Source: Christensenella sp. UBA7102
GTDB lineage: Bacteria; Bacillota; Clostridia; Christensenellales; UBA1750
DNA: 27,705 nucleotides
Direction of reading: 5' to 3'
NCBI GenBank assembly: GCA_002492415.1
Contig: DKYK01000012.1
Location: forward strand, 26,915 to 54,619
Each line of letters starts with the position of its first letter. Positions within the stretch are counted from its first letter, which is position 1. The notes under the pieces are model-generated. The model did not search any database. It saw only the letters and a program-made list of their open reading frames with translations, and was not told where the DNA came from. The position numbers and the translations under genes were made by a program. Shown here in pieces: positions 8,149 through 15,545 of this stretch.

Positions 8149-8633
8149 CGTCCGATCCCCCCGATCTCCTCCGCGCGTTCCACAAAAAAGACCTCGTGAG
8201 CATCCATGTCAAAATTGACAGCCTGGCGCTCCACGTATTCTCTGGCAGTCTCCCGTTCAAACGCGCTGCAGTCGCCGTAAAAATACACCGACAGCTTCCG
8301 TTTCGTTTTGTAGCGGCCCAAATGGTAGGTCTTCCCTTTTCTATAGGTAAAGAACGGCAGGGACTCGGAGATGGACCGGTCAAAAAAGCGCTTGATGGGC
8401 GCGCTGTATCCGCCATAGCAGAGCTGGCTGACCACCACAATTTTCTCGCTGTTTCCAATGATTGCGCCGCTGTGCTGCAGCTCGTCCGCAATCGCGCAGT
8501 ACCCCGCATTTTTCGTCCAGCACTGAAAACACCCCTGGCAGGGCGCGGCCTTCCTTGCGGCGTCAATGATCTGAAACTCGCCGCTCAAATTCCGGAAGCA
8601 GGGCTCCGGCAAATCATGGATCAGGATCTGCAT
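8145..8633 (-). CDS. NAD(P)H-dependent FMN reductase-like protein
   Basis: A 162-residue flavodoxin-like protein. It carries the CxxCxxC block typical of many clostridial NADPH-dependent FMN reductases (CQGCFQC, followed by a further Cys in GYCAIAD), and then KIVVVSQLCYGGYSAPIKRFFDR, the conserved flavin-contacting segment. It lacks the usual N-terminal GSPR phosphate loop and starts directly with MQILIHDLPE, so it is divergent or somewhat short. The ATG at 8633 is favoured over an upstream in-frame ATG at 8684 because AGGGGGAG lies 5 nt before it and the upstream choice would overlap the promoter -10 at 8673-8678. It is translationally coupled to the next reductase through an ATGA overlap. 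Confidence 0.82.
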   Translation of the reverse strand: MQILIHDLPEPCFRNLSGEFQIIDAARKAAPCQGCFQCWTKNAGYCAIADELQHSGAIIGNSEKIVVVSQLCYGGYSAPIKRFFDRSISESLPFFTYRKGKTYHLGRYKTKRKLSVYFYGDCSAFERETAREYVERQAVNFDMDAHEVFFVERAEEIGGIGR

Positions 8634-8672
8634 CCACGCTCCCCCTCTGCTCGGTTCTGAATCTCTATACTC

Positions 8673-8701
8673 AGTATACCACACTTTTTTTCATTGGTAC
8701 A
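8673..8701 (-). promoter_or_regulatory. Promoter for the flavodoxin-like pair
   Basis: On the minus strand TATACT (8678-8673) is preceded by TGG (extended -10). A weak -35, TGTACC, lies 17 nt upstream (8701-8696). It fits the start codon at 8633. Confidence 0.5.
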
Positions 8702-8765
8702 GATAAAAAAACGCCCCCACTGCGCAGCGCCTGTGGCGAACTGATCGCCTTCCCGCCGATACAAA

Positions 8766-8800
8766 AAGGGAGAACGACCGAAAACCGATCGTTCCCCCTT
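8766..8800 (-). terminator. Terminator downstream of kdgK
   Basis: AAGGG and AGAACGA (8766-8777) pair with TCGTTC and CCCTT (8789-8800) with one mismatch. Read on the minus strand, the stem is followed by a T-run (CCCTTTTTG). It lies about 28 nt past the end of the KDG kinase gene. Confidence 0.75.
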
Positions 8801-8827
8801 CAGTTTTTGCGGACGCAAGCCCTGCGC

Positions 8828-9856
8828 TTAGCGCTGCACGCGGCCGGAAGCGTTGCCGCCCATCAGGGACTTAACCTCGGCCACAGTGACCATGTTGAAG
8901 TCGCCCTCGATGGTGTGCTTGAGCGCGGAAGCCGCAGCGGCGTACTCCACGGCGCCCTGGTTGTCGTAGCCCGCCAGCAGCGCGTAGATCAGGCCGGAGC
9001 CAAAGCTGTCGCCGCCGCCAACGCGGTCCACGATGCGGATGGAGTACTTCTTGGAGATGGAGATCTCGCCGGACTTGCCGTCGTAGAGCATGCCGGACCA
9101 GTTGTTATCGGAAGCGGAGAGGGACTCGCGCAGGGTGATGGCGACCTTCTCGCAGCCGAAGCGCTCCACCAGCTGGCGGGCGACGGACTTGTAGCCCTCC
9201 ACGTCCAGCTTGCCGGAGTTGATGTCGGTCTTATCCGCATGGATGCCAAAGACATCAGCGGAATCCTCTTCATTGGCGATCAGCACGTCGACGTAGGGAA
9301 CCAGCTCGCCCATCACCTGGCCGGCCTTCTCGCGGCTCCACAGGTTCTTGCGGTAGTTCAGGTCGCAGCTGATCTTGACGCCATGGGCCTTGGCAGCCTT
9401 GCAGGCCTCCAGCACAACCGCGGCGGTGCCGTCGGACAGAGCGGGCGTGATGCCGGTCCAGTGGAACCAATCGGCGCCCTCAAAGATCTTGTCCCAGTCA
9501 AAATCGCCGGGCTTGACGTTGGCGATGGCGGAATCCGCGCGGTCATAGACCACCTTGGAGGGACGCATGGAAACTCCCTTCTCGCAGAAGTAGATGCCCA
9601 GGCGCTTGCTGGAGCGAACGACGTCGGAGACGTCCACGCCGAAGGTCTTGAGAGCGTTCATCGCGGCGTCGCCGATGGGGTTGGCGGGCACGGCGGTAAC
9701 GTAGTGGGCGTCCATGCCGTAGTTGGCCAGCGAAACGGCCACGTTGGCCTCCGCGCCGCCGTACACTGCGTCAAAGCAGTGCGCCTGCTGGAAGCGCTGG
9801 TAGCCCTGGGGCGCCAGGCGGAGCATGATTTCACCGAAAGTTACGATTTTTGCCAT
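8828..9856 (-). CDS. kdgK: 2-dehydro-3-deoxygluconokinase (KDG kinase), PfkB family
   Basis: A 342-residue cytoplasmic PfkB-family sugar kinase. The start, IVTFGEIMLRLAPQGYQRFQ followed by YGGAEANVAVSLA, is characteristic of KDG kinases, which phosphorylate 2-keto-3-deoxygluconate from pectin and hexuronate breakdown to KDPG for aldolase cleavage. The PfkB C-terminal signature is DRVGGGDSFGSG, with catalytic base Asp283. The ATG at 9856 was chosen because AAGGAGTG lies just upstream; the longer frame to 9913 has no such site. An IclR-type regulator is encoded 104 nt upstream on the same strand, the common arrangement for KdgR-like control. No aldolase (kdgA) or hexuronate isomerase is in the window, so the rest of the pathway must be elsewhere. 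Confidence 0.94.
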   Translation of the reverse strand: MAKIVTFGEIMLRLAPQGYQRFQQAHCFDAVYGGAEANVAVSLANYGMDAHYVTAVPANPIGDAAMNALKTFGVDVSDVVRSSKRLGIYFCEKGVSMRPSKVVYDRADSAIANVKPGDFDWDKIFEGADWFHWTGITPALSDGTAAVVLEACKAAKAHGVKISCDLNYRKNLWSREKAGQVMGELVPYVDVLIANEEDSADVFGIHADKTDINSGKLDVEGYKSVARQLVERFGCEKVAITLRESLSASDNNWSGMLYDGKSGEISISKKYSIRIVDRVGGGDSFGSGLIYALLAGYDNQGAVEYAAAASALKHTIEGDFNMVTVAEVKSLMGGNASGRVQR

Positions 9857-9884
9857 TGAGGTACACTCCTTCTTTATGCTGCAC

Positions 9885-9903
9885 GCATAAAATATATTTA
9901 TGC
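9885..9903. repeat. AT-rich palindrome upstream of kdgK
   Basis: GCATAAA and TTTATGC flank a 5-nt AT centre (9885-9903), 29 nt before the kdgK start. It could be an operator or part of the core promoter. It does not match the palindromes found upstream of the neighbouring IclR gene. Confidence 0.4.
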
Positions 9904-9960
9904 GGACGCACACTAAACGCGGCGCACCCGCGCAAGCGCTGCGTCCATTGGGTACAAGGT

Positions 9961-10722
9961 TCAGTCGCGGTAGCCCATGCGGCGAGAGATGGACAGCGCC
10001 GCATCCATCACAAAGCCCGCAATCTCTTCATCGCGCGCAGGTGTGATGATCTGCTTGAGTCCCGCGGTGCTGACCGCCGCGATGATGTTGCCGCGGTAGT
10101 CGTAGATGGGCGCCGCGATGCAGCGGATGCCCGGCTCGTGCTCCTGATCGTCTCGCGACCAGCCGCGCTGGCGCGTCAGGCGCACTTCCTTGATGAGCGC
10201 CTCCGGATCGGTGATGGAGCGAGAGGTGTAGGTGGGCAGCTTGGTGGACCGGATGCGCTCGCACAGCTCCGCGTCCGGAAGGCCGCTGAGCAGCGCCTTT
10301 CCCGAGGCCGTGCACAGCGCCGGCGAGCGCCGGCCGATCTGTGAGTACATGCGGATGGAGTGGATGGTCTCGATCTTGTCGATGTAGACGATTTCCAGAC
10401 CGTCGAGCATGGACAGGTGCACGGGCTGCTTGGTCAGCTGCAGCAGACGGCGCAGATAGGGCTGCGCCTCGGTCTTGAGTTCCACCTGGTTCAGGTACAG
10501 GCTGCTCAGCTCCACGATCTTCATGCCCAGCCGATAGGCGCCGCCGCTGCGCTGCTCAACATAGCCGCGCTCACCCAGCGCCGAAAGCAGGCGATGCACC
10601 GTGGATTTGTGCAGGCCCACACGCGTGGAGATCTCCGTCACGCCAAGGCCCTCTTTCTCTCCCGCCAGCGCCTCTATGATCGATAGGGCGCGGTCTATGG
10701 ACTGAACGGTGGCTTTTTCCAT
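9961..10722 (-). CDS. IclR family transcriptional regulator (KdgR-like)
   Basis: A 253-residue IclR-type regulator. The winged helix-turn-helix covers residues about 6-65 (VQSIDRALSIIEALA, then GLGVTEISTRVGLHKSTVHRLLSAL). The ligand-binding GAF-like domain follows, with LSMLDGLEIVYIDKIE and the conserved GKALLSGLP and CIAAPIYDYRGNIIAAVSTAG. Members such as KdgR respond to KDG or related uronate intermediates, and the neighbouring KDG kinase makes that the likely effector. The ATG has GAAGGAGATC upstream. A 13-bp palindrome overlaps its predicted transcription start, so it probably represses itself. A second copy lies on the far side of the divergent gap. Confidence 0.93.
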   Translation of the reverse strand: MEKATVQSIDRALSIIEALAGEKEGLGVTEISTRVGLHKSTVHRLLSALGERGYVEQRSGGAYRLGMKIVELSSLYLNQVELKTEAQPYLRRLLQLTKQPVHLSMLDGLEIVYIDKIETIHSIRMYSQIGRRSPALCTASGKALLSGLPDAELCERIRSTKLPTYTSRSITDPEALIKEVRLTRQRGWSRDDQEHEPGIRCIAAPIYDYRGNIIAAVSTAGLKQIITPARDEEIAGFVMDAALSISRRMGYRD

Positions 10723-10758
10723 GATCTGATCTCCTTCCCGCGCACAGTTTTACAATGC

Positions 10759-10771
10759 AAAACCGCGTTTT
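10759..10771. promoter_or_regulatory. Candidate IclR operator 1
   Basis: AAAAC-CGC-GTTTT is a perfect 5-3-5 palindrome, with partly symmetric flanks TG and CA. It covers the region just downstream of the predicted -10 of the IclR gene, which is where a self-repressing site would be. It has the same spacing and core as the site at 10817-10829. Confidence 0.6.
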
Positions 10772-10779
10772 ACACGTTT

Positions 10780-10808
10780 AGTATACCACAATCCCCGTGC
10801 CGCTGCAA
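10780..10808 (-). promoter_or_regulatory. Promoter of the IclR regulator gene
   Basis: On the minus strand TTGCAG (10808-10803), a 17-nt spacer and TATACT (10785-10780) preceded by TGG. The predicted start falls at about 10773, on the edge of operator 1. Confidence 0.55.
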
Positions 10809-10816
10809 CTATTTTT

Positions 10817-10829
10817 GAAACTGCGTTTC
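10817..10829. promoter_or_regulatory. Candidate IclR operator 2
   Basis: GAAAC-TGC-GTTTC is a perfect 5-3-5 palindrome of the same form as the site at 10759-10771, with centres 58 bp apart. It lies in the divergent gap between the IclR gene and the oxidoreductase gene, immediately before a TATAAT at 10831-10836. The GAAAC/GTTTC core resembles KdgR-type sites known from enterobacteria. Confidence 0.6.
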
Positions 10830-10885
10830 GTATAATAAAACTGTTGTGCTGTGCGTAAAAATTGTCGAACTTTACTGTCTGGTTC

Positions 10886-10914
10886 TTGATAAAACAATCG
10901 GGAAAAGCTATAAT
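10886..10914 (+). promoter_or_regulatory. Near-consensus promoter for the oxidoreductase gene
   Basis: TTGATA (10886-10891), exactly 17 nt, then TATAAT (10909-10914). The start would be near 10921, giving a leader of about 40 nt before the ATG at 10963. Confidence 0.75.
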
Positions 10915-10962
10915 TAAGAAATAAATTCATACTTTGTTTTTCGATTTGCATGGAGGACGAGC

Positions 10963-12147
10963 ATGGAGTCTAACAGGACGGCGATGATCATTGGCGCGGG
11001 CAAGATGGGCCGCGGCTTTTGCGCGGAGATATTGGCCAGCGCCGGATGCCATCTGACGTTTGTCGACAGTGATGAAACGCGTGTGGAGCGCCTGCGCAAC
11101 GCGGGTGGGTACACCATCTACAAGGCGCGCAGAACCTATTTTGAAACCGTGACCATCGAGGGCTTTGACGTGTTGCCCTTGAGCGCCGAGGGCGAGCTCT
11201 CCGATCTGGTGGCAAAAAAGGGCATGCTCGTCATGCTGGCCATTCCCTTTGAGCAGCTGGAGTCTGTGGCGCAGCTGCTGGCCGTGTGCATCGCCCGCAA
11301 GGCGATGGAGACGCCGGAGGAACCATTGGACATCCTGCTGTGCATCAACCACATCGACGCCAAGCACAAGCTGCAGACCTATTTTGAAAACATGCTGGGC
11401 GGCAGCGCGCTGGACTATGTGCGCCGGCATGTGGGCATTGTGGAAACGGTGGCCATCTGCATGTGTCCGGAGCTTCCCGACAACCTGATCGAGCTCGACC
11501 CGCTGGGCGTGCTGACCAACGGGTACCCCGAAATGCCCATGGACGCCACGGCATTCAAGGGGGAACCGCCCCGCTCCGAGCGGATCCGCCTGACCTTTCA
11601 TCTGGATGCTGAGGCACACCGCAAGATGTTCACCTTCAACACCGCCTATGCCTCCATCGCCTACCTGTCCGCGCCGTGGCACTATGTCTGGGCCACTGAG
11701 GCCATGCGCAGCCCTGGCATCAAACAGGCCGTGCTGGACGCGCTGCGCGAATCCTCTATTGGGCTGTGCGGCGAATACGGCTTCACCGCCGACGAGATGG
11801 CGGAGTGGAACGAGCGCATCCTGCAGGTGATTGACAATCCACTGTTGGGTGACACCATCAACCGCCTGGGTTCGGATACCCCGCGCAAAGTCGGGCCGCA
11901 GGACCGCCTGGTGGGCGCGGCGCTGCTCTGTCTCAAGCACGGAGGGCATCCCGACACGCTGGCCCGCGTCATTGCCTGTGCCTACCGGTATCAGGTATCG
12001 GACGATCCGCGCACCACGGCCTTTATGCGCTTTATCGAATCCGAGGGAATCGAGACGGCGCTGGAGCGCTACTCGCGTCTTGCGCTGCGCAATCAACTGC
12101 ACCGCCAGGTGCGCGATATTTATGAAAAACTGGGCGATCTGACGTAA
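10963..12147 (+). CDS. Mannitol dehydrogenase family oxidoreductase (polyol/uronate reductase-like)
   Basis: A 394-residue NAD(P)-dependent enzyme of the long-chain polyol dehydrogenase family, which includes mannitol-1-phosphate dehydrogenase and the tagaturonate and fructuronate reductases. MIIGAGKMGRGFCAEILASAG is the Rossmann dinucleotide loop with FVDSD after the second strand. The catalytic segment is Lys221-x4-Asn226-x2-Tyr229 (KMFTFNTAY), whereas known members have His at the last position, so the active site is altered. Its neighbours encode KDG kinase and an IclR regulator, which favours a uronate-related substrate over mannitol. It is followed 33 nt later by a phosphoesterase. The family call is firm; the substrate is open. 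Confidence 0.85.
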   Translation: MESNRTAMIIGAGKMGRGFCAEILASAGCHLTFVDSDETRVERLRNAGGYTIYKARRTYFETVTIEGFDVLPLSAEGELSDLVAKKGMLVMLAIPFEQLESVAQLLAVCIARKAMETPEEPLDILLCINHIDAKHKLQTYFENMLGGSALDYVRRHVGIVETVAICMCPELPDNLIELDPLGVLTNGYPEMPMDATAFKGEPPRSERIRLTFHLDAEAHRKMFTFNTAYASIAYLSAPWHYVWATEAMRSPGIKQAVLDALRESSIGLCGEYGFTADEMAEWNERILQVIDNPLLGDTINRLGSDTPRKVGPQDRLVGAALLCLKHGGHPDTLARVIACAYRYQVSDDPRTTAFMRFIESEGIETALERYSRLALRNQLHRQVRDIYEKLGDLT

Positions 12148-12180
12148 GGGGCGCCCATTCTGTTTCAAAGGAGGCAGCTT

Positions 12181-12921
12181 ATGATCCGACGCATCGCGTT
12201 TTTATCCGACGTGCACGGCAATCTGACCGCGCTGGAGGCCGTGCTGCGCGATCTGGACCGTCGCGGCATTGAGGAGGTCTACTTTCTGGGCGATGTGTTG
12301 GGCAAGGGCCCGGCTGTGCACGAGGCGGTGGCGCTGCTGCGGCATCGGTGCTCCGGCGCGGTGTACGGCAACTGGGACCGGCTGGTACTCAAGGCCTTCG
12401 CGGGCTGCGATGGCAGATTCGGCGAACCCTATTATGTGCAGCGCCTGACGGAAGAGGATCGCGTCTGGCTCTCCGCGCTGCCTGAAACCCTTGAGCTGAA
12501 GCTGGGCAGCCGCACCCTTCTAGGCTACCACGGCCGCTTTTCCATCGACCGAGTGGTCACGCCCATGTTCAACAATGAGCGCGAGAACGTCGAAAACGCG
12601 ATGTACCACTTCGGCCCGCACGATATAACCGTGATGGGCGATGCTCACCATCCCTTCATCCTGACGCATCAGGGCCGTTTTCTCATCAATACAGGCGCTG
12701 TAGGCAACCCCTGCGACAGCATCCCGCAGGCGAGTTACCTGATCCTCAGCGACGAGGACGGCATCTTTAACGCGCAGCTGGTACGCGTTCCCTATGACGT
12801 GTGGGGGGAGATCAGTCGTGCGCTGCGCACACCGGATCTGCCGCAGCTGCCCACCTACATTGCCGAAACCGCCACCGCGCGCTACATGCGCTCCTACCGC
12901 GCTCCCGCCTGCAACGGCTGA
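12181..12921 (+). CDS. Calcineurin-like metallophosphoesterase
   Basis: A 246-residue phosphoesterase of the YfcE/MJ0936-like group. The metal ligands appear in order: Asp10 and His12 in SDVHGN, Asp38 in LGDVLGKGP, and Asn64 in GNWD. His residues follow in GYHGRF and in GDAHHPF. The last block is normally GHxH in this family; here the first His is Asp, so one metal ligand differs. The ATG has AAAGGAGG upstream and the gene follows the oxidoreductase after 33 nt, so the two are probably co-transcribed from the promoter at 10886. A sugar-phosphate or nucleotide phosphatase role is possible but the substrate cannot be read from sequence. Confidence 0.88.
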   Translation: MIRRIAFLSDVHGNLTALEAVLRDLDRRGIEEVYFLGDVLGKGPAVHEAVALLRHRCSGAVYGNWDRLVLKAFAGCDGRFGEPYYVQRLTEEDRVWLSALPETLELKLGSRTLLGYHGRFSIDRVVTPMFNNERENVENAMYHFGPHDITVMGDAHHPFILTHQGRFLINTGAVGNPCDSIPQASYLILSDEDGIFNAQLVRVPYDVWGEISRALRTPDLPQLPTYIAETATARYMRSYRAPACNG

Positions 12922-12972
12922 CCTTCCCTCTTCCGGGAAAAGGCGCCCCGCCGTAACATTGGGCTAAAGCAA

Positions 12973-13004
12973 GAAGCCCCATTGCATCGCTGCAATGGGG
13001 CTTC
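12973..13004. terminator. Strong stem-loop between convergent genes
   Basis: GAAGCCCCATTGCA (12973-12986) pairs perfectly over 14 bp with 12991-13004 around a TCGC loop. It lies between the phosphoesterase (plus) and VanW protein 1 (minus). Read on the minus strand it is followed by TTGCTTT, so it most likely ends the VanW transcript and may stop both. Confidence 0.75.
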
Positions 13005-13011
13005 AAACAAA

Positions 13012-14577
13012 TTACGGCCAGACGTTGGAATGTTCGGAATCATCGGACGGCGTCGTGGGTATGGGCTCGGGCGTGGGTTCAGGCTCCGGCTCGGGTCCGT
13101 AGTTGACGATGGCCGTGATGGCCGGGTAGGTCGTGGTGAAGAGCACCTTTTCCTCGACGACCTTGCCATCCTTGATGTACTGGATATAGGTGGTGGACTT
13201 TTTGCCGTTGCGTCCCTTGCGCACGGTTTTGGTCTGACCGGGGGCGAGGGAGGCATCGAACACCATCTTGTCGTCGCCGCGGCTGATGGTGGAATCGGTG
13301 GTGGAGCGCAGATCGATGGTCATGCCCTCTTCGAGCACAGGCTTGCCGTACACCTCAATGGTCAGCTTGCGGTCCTCAAAGTGCGTCACCAAGTAGATGG
13401 GCGCATCGGAGGTATTGCGGAACTTGAAGTCCTTGGCCGGATAGTCAATGGCAGCGTCCATGCCGATCTTGACATAGTCGCTGGGCCAGGAATGACCCCA
13501 GCGCTCCACGATCTCCATGCCGGCGCGGACCACGGCGTTAAACAGCGTGGAGGACACCTGGCACACGCCGCCGCCCGGCTCGTCGATGAGAATGCCGTTC
13601 TGGATGGACCCCGCGTTTTTATAGCCCTTGGCCGTGGTGCGGGGGCCGGTGACGGTATTGATGGAGAACACCTCGCCGGGAGCGACGACATAGCCGTTGA
13701 AGGCCTCAGAACACAGGCGGATGTTGGTGTTGCGCGAGCTGGAGGAGGTGGTCGTGGTGGTAAAGGTCGCCAGCAGCTGGTTCTGCTGCTCCAGCTGTGC
13801 GCGCGTGACGGTCGCGGGGACCTCGTTGACCACGGGGGTCAGCGTCGCGGTAAAGTCGCCCGATTCGATCATCTGGTCGATTTGACTGCGCAGCAGCTGC
13901 GCGTCCACGCTGCGGCCGTTGACCTCGTCGGTGAAAGCGAAGGTCTTGGTTTCCACGTCAAAACTGCCCACCGTTGCGTCCTGCGCGGGAACGTCGATGG
14001 CCTGCACGATGCTCTGCACAAAGGCGTCCACGCCGTCCACCGAGACGGTGCAGGTGGTCGGGAAGTCCAGGGGCTGCGATTGCAGCGCCGTGACCAGCTG
14101 GTAGCGCTGCTCCAGCTCGCCCTCCTTGGCATAATTGTACGCGTCCACAATCACCTGCTCGGTATCGTAGCTGGACTGCGCGGGCAGCGTATAGGTCTGT
14201 CCCTCGTAGCTGACGGTGATGACGCGCGCGTCGGCTTCGGCCTGCTGGCGCGTGAGGATCTCTTCGCGCACCTCTTCATAGGAGCGGCCGCCCACGTCCT
14301 GTCCATCGATGGTGATGCCGGGATAGAAGCCCTGCACGTCCACCGCGGCCTTCATTTTCTCAAGGTTCTGATAGGATTGATAGTAGAGCAGACCCAGCGC
14401 GCCGCCAGCGATAAACATCAGGATCGCCAGCACCAGCAGCACGATGGCCACCACGCTCCTGCCGCTCCTGCGGCGGGGAGGCTGCGCCTCGGGGAGTTCG
14501 TCCTGCAGCTCGGGCTGCCGCCCGTCCAGCATCTCGTTTTCTTCCTGCGGATGCTTTTTTTTCTTCTGATTAGCCAT
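13012..14577 (-). CDS. VanW family protein 1 with G5-like C-terminus
   Basis: A 521-residue surface protein. It has a cytoplasmic basic head, one transmembrane helix at about 41-66, and then an extracellular part. The first section (YPGITIDGQDVGGRSYEEVREEIL and on) resembles the peptidoglycan-binding-like repeat often found before VanW domains. The VanW domain spans roughly residues 270-420, with RNTNIRLC and the hallmark EPGGGVCQVSSTLFNAV near residue 335. The C-terminus (KTVRKGRNGKKSTTYIQYIKDGKVVEEKVL) looks like a G5 domain. Molecular function of VanW is not established; it is associated with cell-wall processes and was named from vancomycin-resistance clusters. The ATG at 14577 follows GGGAAGGGG; the longer open frame has no ribosome site. 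A second VanW gene lies at 17711. Confidence 0.9.
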   Translation of the reverse strand: MANQKKKKHPQEENEMLDGRQPELQDELPEAQPPRRRSGRSVVAIVLLVLAILMFIAGGALGLLYYQSYQNLEKMKAAVDVQGFYPGITIDGQDVGGRSYEEVREEILTRQQAEADARVITVSYEGQTYTLPAQSSYDTEQVIVDAYNYAKEGELEQRYQLVTALQSQPLDFPTTCTVSVDGVDAFVQSIVQAIDVPAQDATVGSFDVETKTFAFTDEVNGRSVDAQLLRSQIDQMIESGDFTATLTPVVNEVPATVTRAQLEQQNQLLATFTTTTTSSSSRNTNIRLCSEAFNGYVVAPGEVFSINTVTGPRTTAKGYKNAGSIQNGILIDEPGGGVCQVSSTLFNAVVRAGMEIVERWGHSWPSDYVKIGMDAAIDYPAKDFKFRNTSDAPIYLVTHFEDRKLTIEVYGKPVLEEGMTIDLRSTTDSTISRGDDKMVFDASLAPGQTKTVRKGRNGKKSTTYIQYIKDGKVVEEKVLFTTTYPAITAIVNYGPEPEPEPTPEPIPTTPSDDSEHSNVWP

Positions 14578-14628
14578 GCTTGCCCCTTCCCTTTCCCATG
14601 GCGGAGGCCCGCCAAACTTTCCGATTCT

Positions 14629-14658
14629 ATCATACCACGAAACGGGGGCGCACGTACA
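14629..14658 (-). promoter_or_regulatory. Probable promoter of VanW protein 1
   Basis: Minus strand TATGAT (14634-14629) preceded by TGG (extended -10). A weak -35, TGTACG, lies 18 nt upstream. It is about 50 nt before the start codon at 14577. Confidence 0.4.
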
Positions 14659-14713
14659 GTCCACGCGCCGAATTTTGCGATGAAGAAACGGTAAAAACAT
14701 TCCAATACAATAG

Positions 14714-14740
14714 ACCGTCGCAGAATAAACCCGCGACGGT
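14714..14740 (-). terminator. Stem-loop after rex
   Basis: ACCGTCGC (14714-14721) and GCGACGGT (14733-14740) form a perfect 8-bp stem with an 11-nt loop, 12 nt past the rex stop on the minus strand. The T-tract after it is poor. Confidence 0.6.
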
Positions 14741-14752
14741 ATCATAAACGAG

Positions 14753-15421
14753 TCAGTCCACGGGAATGTTCGCATCGGGAGACTGCCCGGCAAGTTCCAT
14801 CTGATGCAGACGGTAGGTGAGCACGAGCAGACTATCGGTGAGATGGACGTTGTTGACCACGACATTGGCAGGAACCTTCAGGTCGATGGGCGCAAAGTTC
14901 CAAATCGCGCGCACACCGCCTTCGATCATCTGCTGGGCCACCTGCTGCGCCACGCGCGCGGGGGTGGACACCACGCCGATGAGCGCCGGGTGCTCGGCAA
15001 GATACGCGCGCAGCTCGGTGACGTTGTAGACAGGCACGCCGCGGATGACCCGTCCGATCATGTCGGGCTTGACGTCGAACATCGCGATGGGCTCAAAGCC
15101 GCGCTGTGAAAAACCGGGATACCAGGCCACTGCCTGGCCGATGTTGCCCGCGCCCACGATGATCAGTTCATACTTTTGCCCCAGGCCCAGTATGCTGCCG
15201 ATGTGGGCGCGCAGCTCGGCGACATTGTAGCCGTAGCCCTGCTGACCCAGCGTGCCGAAGCAGTTGATGTCCTGGCGGATCTGCGATGCGGTCAGCCCCA
15301 TGCGCGCGCCCAGCTCCTGCGAGGAGATACGTGTGATGCCGATCTTCTCCAGATCGCGCAAATAACGATAATATCCCGGCAGGCGGCGAATCACCGCGTC
15401 GGAAATCTTATGTGAAGCCAT
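14753..15421 (-). CDS. rex: Redox-sensing transcriptional repressor Rex
   Basis: A 222-residue Rex, close to the family's usual 210-220. Residues about 1-80 are the winged helix DNA-binding domain (VIRRLPGYYRYLRDL, SSQELGARMGLTASQIRQDINCFG, then QGYGYNV). The Rossmann domain begins with IIVGAGNIGQAVAW (loop at 90-95), with FDVKPDMIG after it. Rex senses the NADH/NAD+ ratio: NADH binding releases it from DNA, which derepresses fermentative dehydrogenases and other anaerobic energy genes. A near-consensus Rex site at 15472-15489 lies just downstream of its own promoter, pointing to self-regulation. It stands as a single gene between the VanW gene and the methyltransferase cluster. Confidence 0.98.
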   Translation of the reverse strand: MASHKISDAVIRRLPGYYRYLRDLEKIGITRISSQELGARMGLTASQIRQDINCFGTLGQQGYGYNVAELRAHIGSILGLGQKYELIIVGAGNIGQAVAWYPGFSQRGFEPIAMFDVKPDMIGRVIRGVPVYNVTELRAYLAEHPALIGVVSTPARVAQQVAQQMIEGGVRAIWNFAPIDLKVPANVVVNNVHLTDSLLVLTYRLHQMELAGQSPDANIPVD

Positions 15422-15471
15422 CTTCTTCCCTCAGTTTCTGTTTTCGGTGCCGGCAGAACGCCCGCACAAGT

Positions 15472-15489
15472 TTGCTAAATCTTTAACAT
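15472..15489. promoter_or_regulatory. Rex operator
   Basis: TTGCTAA-ATCT-TTAACAT (15472-15489) matches the Rex consensus TTGTTAA-N4-TTAACAA at all but one base in each half-site. It begins a few bases after the predicted rex transcription start. Confidence 0.8.
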
Positions 15490-15499
15490 CCCGTCGCCT

Positions 15500-15528
15500 A
15501 GTATAACATTTTTGCCGTGCAAACACAA
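15500..15528 (-). promoter_or_regulatory. rex promoter
   Basis: Minus strand TTGTGT (15528-15523), 17-nt spacer and TATACT (15505-15500) preceded by TGT (extended -10). The start is predicted near 15493, just upstream of the Rex site. Confidence 0.65.
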
Positions 15529-15545
15529 GGCTTAATTCGCGTCGG

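Noticed and set aside
12982..14694. A 570-codon plus-strand open frame
   Set aside because: It is antisense to VanW protein 1, whose VanW and G5 motifs are clear.
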